DNA of 64,000 nt from Bacteroidaceae bacterium (lineage in GTDB: Bacteria; Bacteroidota; Bacteroidia; Bacteroidales; Bacteroidaceae): NCBI GenBank assembly GCA_024698925.1, contig JAILQO010000042.1:1-64000 (forward strand), in the 5' to 3' direction. Position numbers and translations under genes: made by a program. Numbering within the stretch: position 1 is the first letter of the stretch; the number at the start of each line of letters is the position of its first letter. Positions 42,983 to 51,654 of the stretch are shown here, one piece after another. Below the pieces are notes generated by a model. It searched no databases, was not told the DNA's origin, and saw only the letters and a program-made list of their open reading frames with translations.

Positions 42983-43021
42983 GAAAGGTTTAACGCTAAG
43001 TAGCCGAGAGGCAGATAAAAG

Positions 43022-43050
43022 AAAAGTCCGCGATAAACGCGGACTTTTTT
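43022..43050. terminator. Bidirectional terminator between sufB and ompA
   Basis: Arms AAAAGTCCGCG and CGCGGACTTTT form a perfect 11 bp stem with a 5-base loop, flanked by an A run on the left and a T run on the right, so it works for both convergent genes. Confidence 0.92.
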
Positions 43051-43052
43051 GT

Positions 43053-44132
43053 TTACTGCGCAATGGCGATGGTGACACGGTTCAGGTCGTTCTCGCTGAA
43101 AGGTTGAACGGTATCGCCCTTTGCATCAACTGTGATGCGTGAGGCTTCGATGCCTGCGTCGGTAAGGGCCTTGGCAACACCATCGGCACGACCTTGCGAG
43201 TACTTCATGTTAATACGGGGATTACCTGTTCCAGCATCAGCATAACCTGTAACCAGGACTTTGGTATCGGGGTTTTCCTGAAGGAAAGCGATGAGTTGCT
43301 TCACCTTGGCCTGTTCACCCGCAGGAATAGTCGTCTCACGGATGGCATAGAAGATCTCGGTACGCATCTCTGCCTTCTTAACGACCACAGGAGCCGGCTT
43401 AACTTCCTCCTTAACCACTACAGGAACGGGCTCTGGTTCTGGCTCAGGGTCGGCAATGATGGGTGCTGCCACAGGATGATTCTTAAAGCCGAACTTATAA
43501 GCCAATCCCAACTGCGCCGTCAACTGCGCGTCGTCCCTAGAGTTTGTCTTGCTGTTATAACGATCAGACAGCCCATTCAGGCTCACCTCGAGGTTGGCAC
43601 TCCAATGCTTACAAAGATCATAATCAAGCATGGCACCAATGCGGGCGTTGTGGCTCAACAAGTTCTTGTCCCAAGCACGAGGCAGCTGGTAAGCGCTATT
43701 GGTGAGGTCGGTATTGTTCCAAGCCACGTCCAATCCGATACCCCCTATCAGATAAAGGTTCAAGGGTGAATAACCCTCCCGACCAAACAGTGAGAAGAGG
43801 TTCAGCAGGAGATCCACATCTGTAGTGACGTAGTTATATTTGTACGTGAACTCCGAGCCGTCATCTGCATTGATACCTCCTTTGTTCCAGGCACCATTGA
43901 CGTGCAGGCGCGCACCTACCGTCGGATTAAAGAACGAGCCGAAGGAGACAGAGGCTGTAGGAGTAATCAACTTCAGTTGATCAAAACTGGTAAAGGTTGT
44001 CTGACCGCCCCCCTGAAGTCCTATAAACAAGTAGGGATAGGGGTCATAGCTCAAGCCACTCTCTGAGGTCTGCGCAGAAACGGTGGTAGCGAGGCTCAAG
44101 GCCAAGATAGCAAAGATATTCTTCAGTCTCAT
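43053..44132 (-). CDS. OmpA-family outer membrane protein
   Basis: 359 residues from the ATG at 44132 (MRLKNIFAILALSLATTVSAQ); the longer in-frame start crosses the promoter. After the signal peptide the first residue would be glutamine or threonine. Residues about 25-205 are an eight-stranded beta-barrel. A Pro/Glu/Val linker (EPEPEPVPVVVKEE) spans about 215-250. The C-terminal OmpA domain has VLVTGYADAGTGNPRINMKYSQGRADGV and should bind peptidoglycan. It links the outer membrane to the cell wall. Monocistronic, with its own promoter box and terminator. Confidence 0.93.
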   Translation of the reverse strand: MRLKNIFAILALSLATTVSAQTSESGLSYDPYPYLFIGLQGGGQTTFTSFDQLKLITPTASVSFGSFFNPTVGARLHVNGAWNKGGINADDGSEFTYKYNYVTTDVDLLLNLFSLFGREGYSPLNLYLIGGIGLDVAWNNTDLTNSAYQLPRAWDKNLLSHNARIGAMLDYDLCKHWSANLEVSLNGLSDRYNSKTNSRDDAQLTAQLGLAYKFGFKNHPVAAPIIADPEPEPEPVPVVVKEEVKPAPVVVKKAEMRTEIFYAIRETTIPAGEQAKVKQLIAFLQENPDTKVLVTGYADAGTGNPRINMKYSQGRADGVAKALTDAGIEASRITVDAKGDTVQPFSENDLNRVTIAIAQ

Positions 44133-44159
44133 GCTTTTGTTTTTTTCGATTATTGTGCG

Positions 44160-44167
44160 CAAAATTA
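44160..44167 (-). promoter_or_regulatory. -7 box of ompA
   Basis: Minus strand TAATTTTG, matching TAnnTTTG, 27 bp before the start codon. Confidence 0.6.
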
Positions 44168-44271
44168 GAGCTTTTCTCGCCAAGACCAAAGTTTTTTGCA
44201 GTTTTTTTAACTTTCTGCCTTATAATAAGCTAAAAAGCATGGATTTTTTGCAGGCACAACCGAAAAATGAC

Positions 44272-44279
44272 TATCTTTG
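44272..44279 (+). promoter_or_regulatory. -7 box of the acyltransferase-parE operon
   Basis: TATCTTTG, matching TAnnTTTG, 25 bp before the ATG at 44305. Confidence 0.65.
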
Positions 44280-44304
44280 CACCTATAAATATGTTTATTC
44301 TATT

Positions 44305-45456
44305 ATGATTTCCATTAAGAAAGTTGAAGGAAAGCGAGAACTGCGCGCCTTCATTCGCTTTAACTACCATTTGTACAAAGGTAATCCTTATGCAGTCCCC
44401 GATTTTCTGGAGGATATGTTAGACACCTTTGACCGCAAGAAGAACGCAGCTTTCGAGTTCTGCGAATCCGACCTCTTCCTGGCTTACCGTGACGGCGAGA
44501 TTGTGGGACGCGTAGCAGCCATCATCAACCACAAGGCCAATAAAACTTGGAATACCAAGAACGTCCGTTTCGGCTGGATTGATTTTATCAATGACCTGGA
44601 AGTAGCAAAGGCGCTGCTCGACACCGTAGAGCAATGGGGCCGCGAGCGTGGAATGAACAAAATCGTAGGTCCCTTGGGCTTTACAGATATGGACCCCGAA
44701 GGTATGCTAATCGACGGCTTCGACCAGCTCTCTACCATGAGTTCCATCTATAACTATCCTTATTATCCTGAACTCGTAGGGAAATTAGGCTACGAGAAAG
44801 AAGTTGACTGGGTGGAACGTAAGGTGATGGTGCCCACATCCGAGGCACAGGCCGATGCTGCCAAATACATGCGTGTGGCAGAGATGAGCATGAAACGCTA
44901 CCATCTGCACATGCGCCGCTTCAAGAACCATAAGGAAATTCTTGCTGCAGACGACGGCAAGTATATCCTCAAGGTCTTCGATGTTATCAACAAGGCTTAT
45001 GCGGACCTCTATGGTTACTCCGAGATGAACGAGCGCCAAATCATGCAGTATGCCAATACTTATCTGCAATTCCTGGATATGCGCCTCTTGGCCGTCGTTG
45101 AGAACGAGGATAACCAGCCTATTGCTATGGGCGTCGGTATCGGTTCGCTCTCCTATGCCCTGCAGAAAGCTCACGGCAAGCTCTTCCCCTTCGGTTGGTG
45201 GCATCTGGCGAAGGCTATTTATTTCAAACCCGCTCCCGTCATCGACCTGTTGCTTGTCGGCGTGCTGCCTGAATATCAGAACAAGGGTGTCAACGCCCTG
45301 CTGTTTGCCGAGATTATTCCCGCAGCCCAGAAGATAGGCTTCGTATGGGCAGAGACACACCCGCAGCTGGAGGCCAATGAGAAGAGTCAGGGACAGTGGG
45401 CTCACCTCGATTGCACGATTCACAAACGCAGACGCTGCTTCCAGAAAAACCTTTGA
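44305..45456 (+). CDS. GNAT-like N-acyltransferase of unknown substrate
   Basis: 383 residues from the ATG at 44305 (MISIKKVEGKRELRAFIRF). The N-terminal part with FNYHLYKGNPYAVPDFLEDML and the C-terminal LLVGVLPEYQNKGVNALLFAEI (acetyl-CoA loop position) support a GNAT fold, possibly a double one. This is a conserved uncharacterised Bacteroidetes family; the substrate is not known. It lies 3 bp before parE and heads the parE-coaD-S41 run, so it is probably co-expressed with them. Confidence 0.78.
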   Translation: MISIKKVEGKRELRAFIRFNYHLYKGNPYAVPDFLEDMLDTFDRKKNAAFEFCESDLFLAYRDGEIVGRVAAIINHKANKTWNTKNVRFGWIDFINDLEVAKALLDTVEQWGRERGMNKIVGPLGFTDMDPEGMLIDGFDQLSTMSSIYNYPYYPELVGKLGYEKEVDWVERKVMVPTSEAQADAAKYMRVAEMSMKRYHLHMRRFKNHKEILAADDGKYILKVFDVINKAYADLYGYSEMNERQIMQYANTYLQFLDMRLLAVVENEDNQPIAMGVGIGSLSYALQKAHGKLFPFGWWHLAKAIYFKPAPVIDLLLVGVLPEYQNKGVNALLFAEIIPAAQKIGFVWAETHPQLEANEKSQGQWAHLDCTIHKRRRCFQKNL

Positions 45457-45459
45457 TGC

Positions 45460-47448
45460 ATGGCTGAAGACGTAGAGGTTGTACAACCTGTTGACTATTC
45501 CGAAGATAATATCCGCCACCTCTCCGACATGGAGCATGTGCGGACGCGTCCTGGTATGTATATCGGTAAGCTGGGCGACGGTTCCCACGCCGAGGATGGT
45601 ATCTATGTGCTGCTGAAAGAAGTCATTGATAACAGTATCGATGAATTCAAGATGAATGCCGGCAAGCGCATCGAAGTGACCATTGACGATAACTTGCGTG
45701 TGACCGTCCGCGACTATGGCCGAGGCATTCCTTTAGGCAAACTCGTCGAAGCTGTTTCTATGTTGAACACGGGTGGTAAGTATGACTCCAAGGCGTTCAA
45801 GAAGAGTGTGGGCCTGAACGGCGTAGGCCTGAAAGCCGTTAACGCCCTCAGCTCTCATTTTGTGGCTCAGAGTTTCCGTGACGGAGAGACACGACGCGCA
45901 GAGTTTGAGAAAGGTATCTTGGTGAAGGACGATAGCACCGCTGCTAACGCGGCAGAGGAGAACGGCACCCTCATCTATTTCGAGCCCGACAATACGCTCT
46001 TCAAGAACTATCTCTTCCGCGATGAGTTCGTGGAGGTGATGCTTCGCAATTACACCTACCTGAATACGGGTCTCGCCATTATGTTCAATGGCCGTCGCAT
46101 CCTTTCGCGCAACGGTCTTGAGGATTTGCTGACGGATACAATGACGACCCAGCCCCTCTACCCCATCGTACACCTCAAGGGTGAAGACATCGAAATCGCT
46201 TTTACCCACACCGACGGACAGTACGGCGAGGAGTACCACAGCTTTGTCAACGGTCAGCACACCACACAAGGTGGTACTCACCAAAGCGCCTTCAAGAAGT
46301 ATATCGCCGAGACCATCAAGGATTTCTCCGGCAAGAACTTCGATTACTCGGATATTCGTAACGGCATTGTGGCCGCCATCAGTATCAATATTCAGGAACC
46401 GCTCTTCGAGAGTCAGACGAAAATCAAGCTGGGCTCCTTGAGTACAGAGCCTAACGGCGGTATCAGCATCGATAAGTTCATCGGTGACTTCGTGAAGGAA
46501 CAGGTGGACAACTACCTGCGCCGCACGCCCGAAGTAGCTGACGTCATCATCCAGAAAATCAGCGAGAGCGAGAAAGAGCGCAAGGCCATGGCCGGCGTAG
46601 CCAAGTTGGCACGCGAGCGTAGCAAGAAAGCCAACCTGCACAACCGTAAGCTGCGCGACTGCAAGATTCATTTCAATGACCCCAAAGGCGATCGACAGGA
46701 GGATTCCTGCATCTTCATCACGGAGGGAGATTCCGCCAGCGGAAGCATCACCAAGAGCCGCGATGTGATGACGCAAGCTGTCTTCTCGTTGCGTGGTAAG
46801 CCGCTGAACTGCTACGGCCTCACCAAGAAGATTGTCTATGAGAACGAGGAGTTCAACCTTTTGCAGGCTGCCTTGAATATCGAGGACGGACTTGACGGTC
46901 TGCGCTATAATAAGGTCATCGTTGCCACCGATGCTGACGTGGACGGTATGCATATCCGTCTGCTGATGATTACCTTCTTCCTGCAGTTCTTTCCCGAACT
47001 CATCAAAAAAGGCCACGTCTATATTCTTCAAACGCCACTCTTCCGCGTGCGCCAGCGCCGCAAGAAGCTCCCGAAGGCACGCCTCGAAGCTATTGGTGAG
47101 GCAGACTCCAAGGGCGATTTCATCACGCGTTATTGCTATAGCGAGGAGGAGCGCCTGCAAAACATTGAGGCCCTCGGTCCGGAACCGGAAATCACCCGAT
47201 TCAAAGGTCTCGGTGAAATCAGTCCTGACGAATTCCGCGGATTCATCGGCGAAGATATCCGACTCGAACAGGTCTCACTCCACAAGAGTGACCAGGTAGC
47301 AGAGCTTCTGGAGTACTATATGGGCAAGAACACGATGGAACGCCAGAATTTCATCATCGACAATCTGGTCATCGAAGAAGATCGCCCCGAGGACGAGGAA
47401 GAAGAAGTGCATGAATATAAGGAGACGCTTGATACGCCAACCGCATAA
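45460..47448 (+). CDS. parE: DNA topoisomerase IV subunit B
   Basis: A 662-residue type IIA topoisomerase ATPase subunit. The GHKL domain has [13 protein letters not shown] and [24 protein letters not shown]; a transducer domain and a Toprim domain with [17 protein letters not shown] and [10 protein letters not shown] follow. The [12 protein letters not shown] form favours ParE over GyrB. It decatenates daughter chromosomes with ParC, whose gene is not in this window. CoaD follows after 6 bp. Confidence 0.9.
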   Translation: MAEDVEVVQPVDYSEDNIRHLSDMEHVRTRPGMYIGKLGDGSHAEDGIYVLLKEVIDNSIDEFKMNAGKRIEVTIDDNLRVTVRDYGRGIPLGKLVEAVSMLNTGGKYDSKAFKKSVGLNGVGLKAVNALSSHFVAQSFRDGETRRAEFEKGILVKDDSTAANAAEENGTLIYFEPDNTLFKNYLFRDEFVEVMLRNYTYLNTGLAIMFNGRRILSRNGLEDLLTDTMTTQPLYPIVHLKGEDIEIAFTHTDGQYGEEYHSFVNGQHTTQGGTHQSAFKKYIAETIKDFSGKNFDYSDIRNGIVAAISINIQEPLFESQTKIKLGSLSTEPNGGISIDKFIGDFVKEQVDNYLRRTPEVADVIIQKISESEKERKAMAGVAKLARERSKKANLHNRKLRDCKIHFNDPKGDRQEDSCIFITEGDSASGSITKSRDVMTQAVFSLRGKPLNCYGLTKKIVYENEEFNLLQAALNIEDGLDGLRYNKVIVATDADVDGMHIRLLMITFFLQFFPELIKKGHVYILQTPLFRVRQRRKKLPKARLEAIGEADSKGDFITRYCYSEEERLQNIEALGPEPEITRFKGLGEISPDEFRGFIGEDIRLEQVSLHKSDQVAELLEYYMGKNTMERQNFIIDNLVIEEDRPEDEEEEVHEYKETLDTPTA

Positions 47449-47454
47449 AGTATT

Positions 47455-47982
47455 ATGGAGAAAAACGCCAATAGCCCTATATATCCTGAAGTGATCATAA
47501 TTGGCAAGGCGAAGGGAGAGTCTATTATCCTCTTTCCCGGTTCCTTTGACCCCTTCACAATCGGTCATGCCGACCTTGTGGAACGCGCCTTGGCTCTCTT
47601 TGACAAGGTGGTGATAGCCATTGGCATCAATGAGCAGAAGGAGGGATGGATTCCTGTGGAAGAACGTGTGCGTCAGCTGCGCGAATTGTATAAGAATCAG
47701 TCACGTGTGAGCGTGGAGAGCTACTCCGGTCTGACCACTGACTATGCAGCATCTATAGGTGCTACGGCTATCCTACGAGGCGTACGCACCATCAAGGACT
47801 TCGAGTACGAGCAACAGATGGCGGATATCAACCGACAGTTGACAGGCATTGACACGGTCCTGCTGATTGCCAAGCTTCAACTCGCAGCCATCTCCAGTTC
47901 TCTGGTACGTGAGCTGGCCCACTTCGGTAAAGACATCAGCGCCTTCCTGCCAGAAGGCTATCTATTGAAGAATGTTGATTGA
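47455..47982 (+). CDS. coaD: Phosphopantetheine adenylyltransferase
   Basis: A 175-residue enzyme. The nucleotidyltransferase motif LFPGSFDPFTIGHADLV lies near residue 26, and LRGVRTIKDFEYEQQMADINR and ISSSLVRELAHFG complete the family pattern. It makes dephospho-CoA from 4'-phosphopantetheine. Most CoaD proteins start two or three residues before LFPGSF; here a 23-residue leader (MEKNANSPIYPEVIIIGKAK) is read from the first ATG. A later non-ATG start could be the real one. The stop codon lies inside a GATTGATGATTGAT repeat. Confidence 0.93.
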   Translation: MEKNANSPIYPEVIIIGKAKGESIILFPGSFDPFTIGHADLVERALALFDKVVIAIGINEQKEGWIPVEERVRQLRELYKNQSRVSVESYSGLTTDYAASIGATAILRGVRTIKDFEYEQQMADINRQLTGIDTVLLIAKLQLAAISSSLVRELAHFGKDISAFLPEGYLLKNVD

Positions 47983-48095
47983 TGATTGATGAATATAATA
48001 AAGTATAATAATAAGTGACTATGAAAAGATTTCTATACATAGCGGTTGCCCTTCTTTTGCAATCATTAATCATCAATCATCAATCATCAATTAAA
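47974..48095. repeat. Inverted TGATTGA-type repeat around the S41 gene start
   Basis: The left arm (47974-47995) has GATTGATGATTGATGA and contains the coaD stop. The right arm (about 48062-48095) has the inverted ATCATCAATCATCAATCA and lies in the S41 signal-peptide coding region. The S41 start codon is in the loop. Confidence 0.75.
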
Positions 48096-49619
48096 GCGCA
48101 GCCTTCCTCCGACCCTCGCGAGGCGGCAATGCGCAAGCTGATACAGAGCACGGTGATGATTAACCAATTCTACGTTGATACCGTCAATTTCGACCGTCAG
48201 GTAGAAGATGCGATTACAGGAATGCTTTCCAAGCTCGATCCCCACTCCACCTACACCAACGCCAAGGACACCAAGAAGATGAACGAGCCGTTGCAAGGTA
48301 ATTTCGACGGCATCGGCGTGCAGTTCAATATGCTGGAGGATACGTTGGTGGTTATCCAGCCCGTGGCGAAGGGTCCGTCCGAGAAAGTGGGCATTCTCGC
48401 CGGCGACCGTATCGTTCATGTCAATGACACCGCCATCGCTGGCGTGAAGATGAGCCGCGAGGACATCATGGGACGCCTGCGCGGTCCGCGCGGGACAAAG
48501 GTTAAATTGGGCATTATTCGCCGCGGTATCAAGGACGAACTGACGTTCATCGTTACGCGCGACAAGATTCCTGTAACCTCCGTAGATGCCTCCTATATGA
48601 TTCGTCCGGGTGTCGGCCTCATCCGCTTCAGCAACTTCTCAGCCACCACGCACAACGAGCTGAAGGAGGCGCTGCAAACCCTGAAGAAGCAAGGCATGGA
48701 GTCGCTGATACTGGACCTACAGGGCAATGGTGGCGGCTACCTTGGCACAGCGGCAGAGATTGCCAGCGAGTTCCTAGGCCGCAACGAGATGATTGTCTAT
48801 ACCCGCGGTCGCGGCGGCGTGAATATGGGTGAATACCGCTCCAATGGCAGTGGTTTGTTCACGAAAGAACGCCTCATCGTGCTTGTGGATGAGCAGTCCG
48901 CTTCGGCAGCCGAGATTCTGGCTGGAGCTATTCAGGATCACGATCGTGGCACCATCATTGGCCGACGCACCTTCGGTAAAGGCCTTGTGCAGCGCCCCAT
49001 AGAGCTGGATGACGGCTCCATGATCCGCCTCACCATTGCACGCTACTACACACCCTCAGGCCGTTGCATCCAGAAGCCTTATGAGAAGGGCGATGCCAAG
49101 AGCTACGCACGCGACGTCATTGATCGTTACAATCGTGGAGAACTCACCAATGCCGATAGCATCCATTTCCCCGATTCGCTACGCTACACGACACTCAAGA
49201 AAGGACGCACCGTCTATGGCGGCGGCGGCATCATGCCGGACATCTTTGTTCCGCTGGACACCACACGCTTCACGCGGCTCTATCGTGAACTCTCCGCCCG
49301 CAGCTATATCAACAACGCCAGCCTGCAGTACATGGATGAGAATCGTAAGTCGTTGAAGAAGAAATACCCCGATTTCAACGTTTTCAACGCACAGTTCACG
49401 ATTCCGCAGAGCGTGCTGGACAAGATTCTTGCCGAAGCCGAAAAGAAAGACAAGCTCAAGGCCAAGGATGACGAGGAACTGCAACACACACTCGCGAACA
49501 TGCGACTTATCCTCAAAGGGCTCGTTGCCCGTGACCTATGGGACCTCAGCGAGTACTTCCAGATTATCTATGAGGAGGATCCCGTCGTGATGAAAGCGGT
49601 AGAGGTTTTCACTCAGTAA
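48021..49619 (+). CDS. S41-family C-terminal processing protease
   Basis: 532 residues from the ATG at 48021, with an in-frame GTG at 48015. A signal peptide (MKRFLYIAVALLLQSL...IKAQ) includes a stretch IINHQSS coded by a repeat arm. A PDZ domain lies at about 80-165 (GIGVQFNMLEDTLVV...ILAGDRIVHVND). The protease core has LDLQGNGGGYL, VDEQSASAAEILAGAIQDH with the catalytic serine, and RRTFGKGLVQ with the lysine. It trims or degrades envelope proteins in the periplasm. It follows coaD by 38 bp. Confidence 0.92.
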   Translation: MKRFLYIAVALLLQSLIINHQSSIKAQPSSDPREAAMRKLIQSTVMINQFYVDTVNFDRQVEDAITGMLSKLDPHSTYTNAKDTKKMNEPLQGNFDGIGVQFNMLEDTLVVIQPVAKGPSEKVGILAGDRIVHVNDTAIAGVKMSREDIMGRLRGPRGTKVKLGIIRRGIKDELTFIVTRDKIPVTSVDASYMIRPGVGLIRFSNFSATTHNELKEALQTLKKQGMESLILDLQGNGGGYLGTAAEIASEFLGRNEMIVYTRGRGGVNMGEYRSNGSGLFTKERLIVLVDEQSASAAEILAGAIQDHDRGTIIGRRTFGKGLVQRPIELDDGSMIRLTIARYYTPSGRCIQKPYEKGDAKSYARDVIDRYNRGELTNADSIHFPDSLRYTTLKKGRTVYGGGGIMPDIFVPLDTTRFTRLYRELSARSYINNASLQYMDENRKSLKKKYPDFNVFNAQFTIPQSVLDKILAEAEKKDKLKAKDDEELQHTLANMRLILKGLVARDLWDLSEYFQIIYEEDPVVMKAVEVFTQ

Positions 49620-49653
49620 TTTCTGCCTAAAGAGGCGAAAAGTCATGAACTTT

Positions 49654-49739
49654 GCACTTTGATTTGGCTAAAGGCAAATGATTGTCTGCCTTAAGGCGCA
49701 TGATCATCTGCCTCAAGGCACGCGATGGTTTGCCTCTAG
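49654..49739. repeat. 22 bp-period array 3' of the S41 gene
   Basis: Three units of exactly 22 bp start at 49674, 49696 and 49718, with a shorter 20 bp relative before them. Shared parts are GC-starts, ATGAT or GCGATGG cores and TGCCTtAAG ends (TGCCTCAAG, TGCCTCTAG). Unit joints create GCCTTAAGGC-type palindromes. It lies in the convergent gap 49620-49988, which holds no gene; 49740-49858 shows nothing I recognise apart from an isolated GGTATACCTTTG. Confidence 0.75.
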
Positions 49740-49858
49740 GGCCGTTCCGAAATGAGGTAACTAAATGCCCCGATTGAGGCGGCTGGTTTTCCCTTAAAAC
49801 CTATAGATAACTACCTATTTATGGTATACCTTTGTCGTATCATCTGATAGACGATTCG

Positions 49859-49972
49859 GCAGAATAATATTCTTATCGACGAAGGATTAGTATTCCTATA
49901 ACGGAAGGAATAGTAATCCTATAGCGGAAGGAATAGTAATCCTACGGGCGGAGGATTGGCATCCTATTAGCA
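49859..49972. repeat. 23 bp-period array of dyad units
   Basis: Four 23 bp units begin at 49881, 49904, 49927 and 49950, preceded by a weaker one at 49859. Each has a 14-15 bp dyad: AGGATTAGTATTCCT, AGGAATAGTAATCCT twice, and AGGATTGGCATCCT. The dyad is kept while its inner bases change. The array stops just before the end of the DUF4294 gene. Confidence 0.85.
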
Positions 49973-49988
49973 CATGGAAATATACTGA

Positions 49989-50642
49989 TTATAGCTGACC
50001 AGCCTCGATTTGACGGACGATGCGCTCTATCATGGCATCCTCGCCCTGAGGGTCATATTCCTTCTTGAGGCTGGCCTTGAAGGTCCAGGCAAAAATCTGA
50101 TAGAAGGCGGCACGGGCGGGGCCCAGGAAGGCCTGGACAATCTCATAGGTGGACTGGTTGCACTCACGATCCACGAGTTTGATGAGAAGCTTGCCCTGCG
50201 TGAGGGTGAGCTTTTTCATCTCGGGTGTATAGGTCTTCTTGATTTCACGTTCTACGAGTTTGATGTGCTCATCCTTGGCTTTCTTGTTGGGTAGCGTCTC
50301 CAGCGTCTCGTAGGTCTCCTGTAGCATCAGGTTGACCTTCTTAGCCAAGGGCAGGACGCGCTTTACATTGCGCACGGTACGGTCAAACTGCTGGCGCTGG
50401 GCTTTATTCTTGAAGACAAGAGGTTTATAGACGGGCAGTTCGGGCATCAGGTAGCACCAGATAGTGTCGCCATGAATGGGGTCGTAGTAGGGATTCTTGT
50501 AGCGATAGAACTGCAGGTTCAGAAGCGATGGCATATCGGGGGCATCCCGAAGCTCGAGATCGTCCTCGGATAAATCCTCCTGCGCCGCAAGGGGAAAGGC
50601 GCAAAGGAGGGTCAGGAGCGTAAAGAACCATCGCCTGATCAT
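49989..50642 (-). CDS. DUF4294-type exported protein
   Basis: 217 residues with a signal peptide (MIRRWFFTLLTLLCAFPLAAQ), again leaving glutamate or glutamine at the mature end. The segment GDTIWCYLMPELPVYKPLVFKNKAQRQQ and the following RTVRNVKRVLPLAKKVNL match what I know of the Bacteroidetes DUF4294 family. The remainder is helical and charged. Function is unknown. It follows the thioredoxin-like lipoprotein gene by 3 bp, so the two are probably made together. Confidence 0.8.
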   Translation of the reverse strand: MIRRWFFTLLTLLCAFPLAAQEDLSEDDLELRDAPDMPSLLNLQFYRYKNPYYDPIHGDTIWCYLMPELPVYKPLVFKNKAQRQQFDRTVRNVKRVLPLAKKVNLMLQETYETLETLPNKKAKDEHIKLVEREIKKTYTPEMKKLTLTQGKLLIKLVDRECNQSTYEIVQAFLGPARAAFYQIFAWTFKASLKKEYDPQGEDAMIERIVRQIEAGQL

Positions 50643-50645
50643 GGG

Positions 50646-51587
50646 TTAGCGAAAGAGTTTATCAAGGGTTGGTTTGATGTCGCGTTTCCAGTCTGTGCCG
50701 AGCGCTGTGATGACGTGGGCGCTATCTGTAAGGATGTAGAGGGGGAGTTCGCGGATGCCAAACTGCTGCACAAGGGGCGTAGCCCACGACTGGCGATAGC
50801 AGCGGCTATCCCACAGCACAGAGTCGTAGCGACAGGTGGAGCGGTACGATTCTTTTTCCACATCGAGGCTGACGCTGATGATGTGGGGGCGGCGCTTAGC
50901 TGGCAGGGAAGCGGTACGGTCCATCAGGCGGCGGATGTCAAAAAAGGCATCGCGCGTGTCGCGCTTCCAACTAGCCCAGAAGAAAAGGAGGACGGGGCGC
51001 AGGCTGTCAGGACGCAGGCTGTCAACGGCTTCTGTAAGCTGATCGGGGGGCAAGACGAAGGTATCCAGCGTTTGTCCCTTGCGGAGACGTGAGGGCTGTG
51101 GCTGCTGCAGTATCAGCTGACGACGCAGGTAGGTACTGACGCGGCTATCCGGATTGGAGGCGATGAAGGCCTCCATCGCCTCGCGAAGCTCGGCCGGGCT
51201 ATCTTCAGCATGTTCCGTACGGAACTGCGTGAGGGCCTTGTTCTCCTTGTTGCCCGTCACCTGCGTCATACGCAGCTGCTGAGCATCACCTTTCATCTTG
51301 ACACGGTCACCTGGATTGGCAAAGATCACCAGTTCACTCAGGTTGGGGAAGACTACGGTAAAGGTGGCTTCTGCCTCAAGGGGCGTCTCCCACTTGAACT
51401 GTCCGTCCTTGACGTGAATCGTATCCATGCGATTCAGGCCGCCATCGGTGCTATAGATATAGAAATCGCCTTCGCGGAGGTGTGTGAAGTCACCGCGTAG
51501 GCGAAAAGTACCGCTATTGCCACAGGCACAGAGGATGAGGCTCAGAAACAAGCCTACCGCTTGGTTATATCTTTTTCCTTTCCCCAC
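50646..51587 (-). CDS. Thioredoxin-fold lipoprotein without redox cysteines (DUF4369/DUF5106-like)
   Basis: 313 residues from a GTG at 51587. A lipobox is visible at LILCACG. An N-terminal DUF4369-like beta domain (about 25-130: LRGDFTHLREGDFYIYSTDGG) is followed by a thioredoxin-like domain (about 175-313). Where TlpA proteins have WCxxC after the strand, this one reads LFFWASWKRDTRDAFF, with no cysteine, so it cannot act as a thiol oxidoreductase. The cis-proline region (GIRELPLYIL) is kept. Function unknown; perhaps a binding protein. Confidence 0.78.
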   Translation of the reverse strand: MGKGKRYNQAVGLFLSLILCACGNSGTFRLRGDFTHLREGDFYIYSTDGGLNRMDTIHVKDGQFKWETPLEAEATFTVVFPNLSELVIFANPGDRVKMKGDAQQLRMTQVTGNKENKALTQFRTEHAEDSPAELREAMEAFIASNPDSRVSTYLRRQLILQQPQPSRLRKGQTLDTFVLPPDQLTEAVDSLRPDSLRPVLLFFWASWKRDTRDAFFDIRRLMDRTASLPAKRRPHIISVSLDVEKESYRSTCRYDSVLWDSRCYRQSWATPLVQQFGIRELPLYILTDSAHVITALGTDWKRDIKPTLDKLFR

Positions 51588-51603
51588 TCCTATTTATTTT
51601 TGT

Positions 51604-51649
51604 CCTACTCTCCAACCCCTCCCATTCGGGGAGAGGTCGGGGAGATAGG
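51604..51649. repeat. GC-rich hairpin between the two lipoprotein genes
   Basis: The left part (51604-51623, with CCAACCCCTCCC) and right part (51628-51649, with GGGGAGAGGTCGGGGAG) form an imperfect stem around ATTC. It resembles the GC-rich arms at 35724-35880. It lies just after the stop codon of the TPR lipoprotein gene. Confidence 0.65.
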
Positions 51650-51654
51650 TTTAT

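Noticed and set aside
45733..47160. A 475-codon open frame on the minus strand opposite parE
   Set aside because: It lies entirely within a clear topoisomerase gene, has no family resemblance and arises from codon composition on the opposite strand.
45460..47448. Calling this gene gyrB
   Set aside because: The [12 protein letters not shown] form of the Toprim motif and the length favour ParE; a genome search for the true gyrB would settle it.
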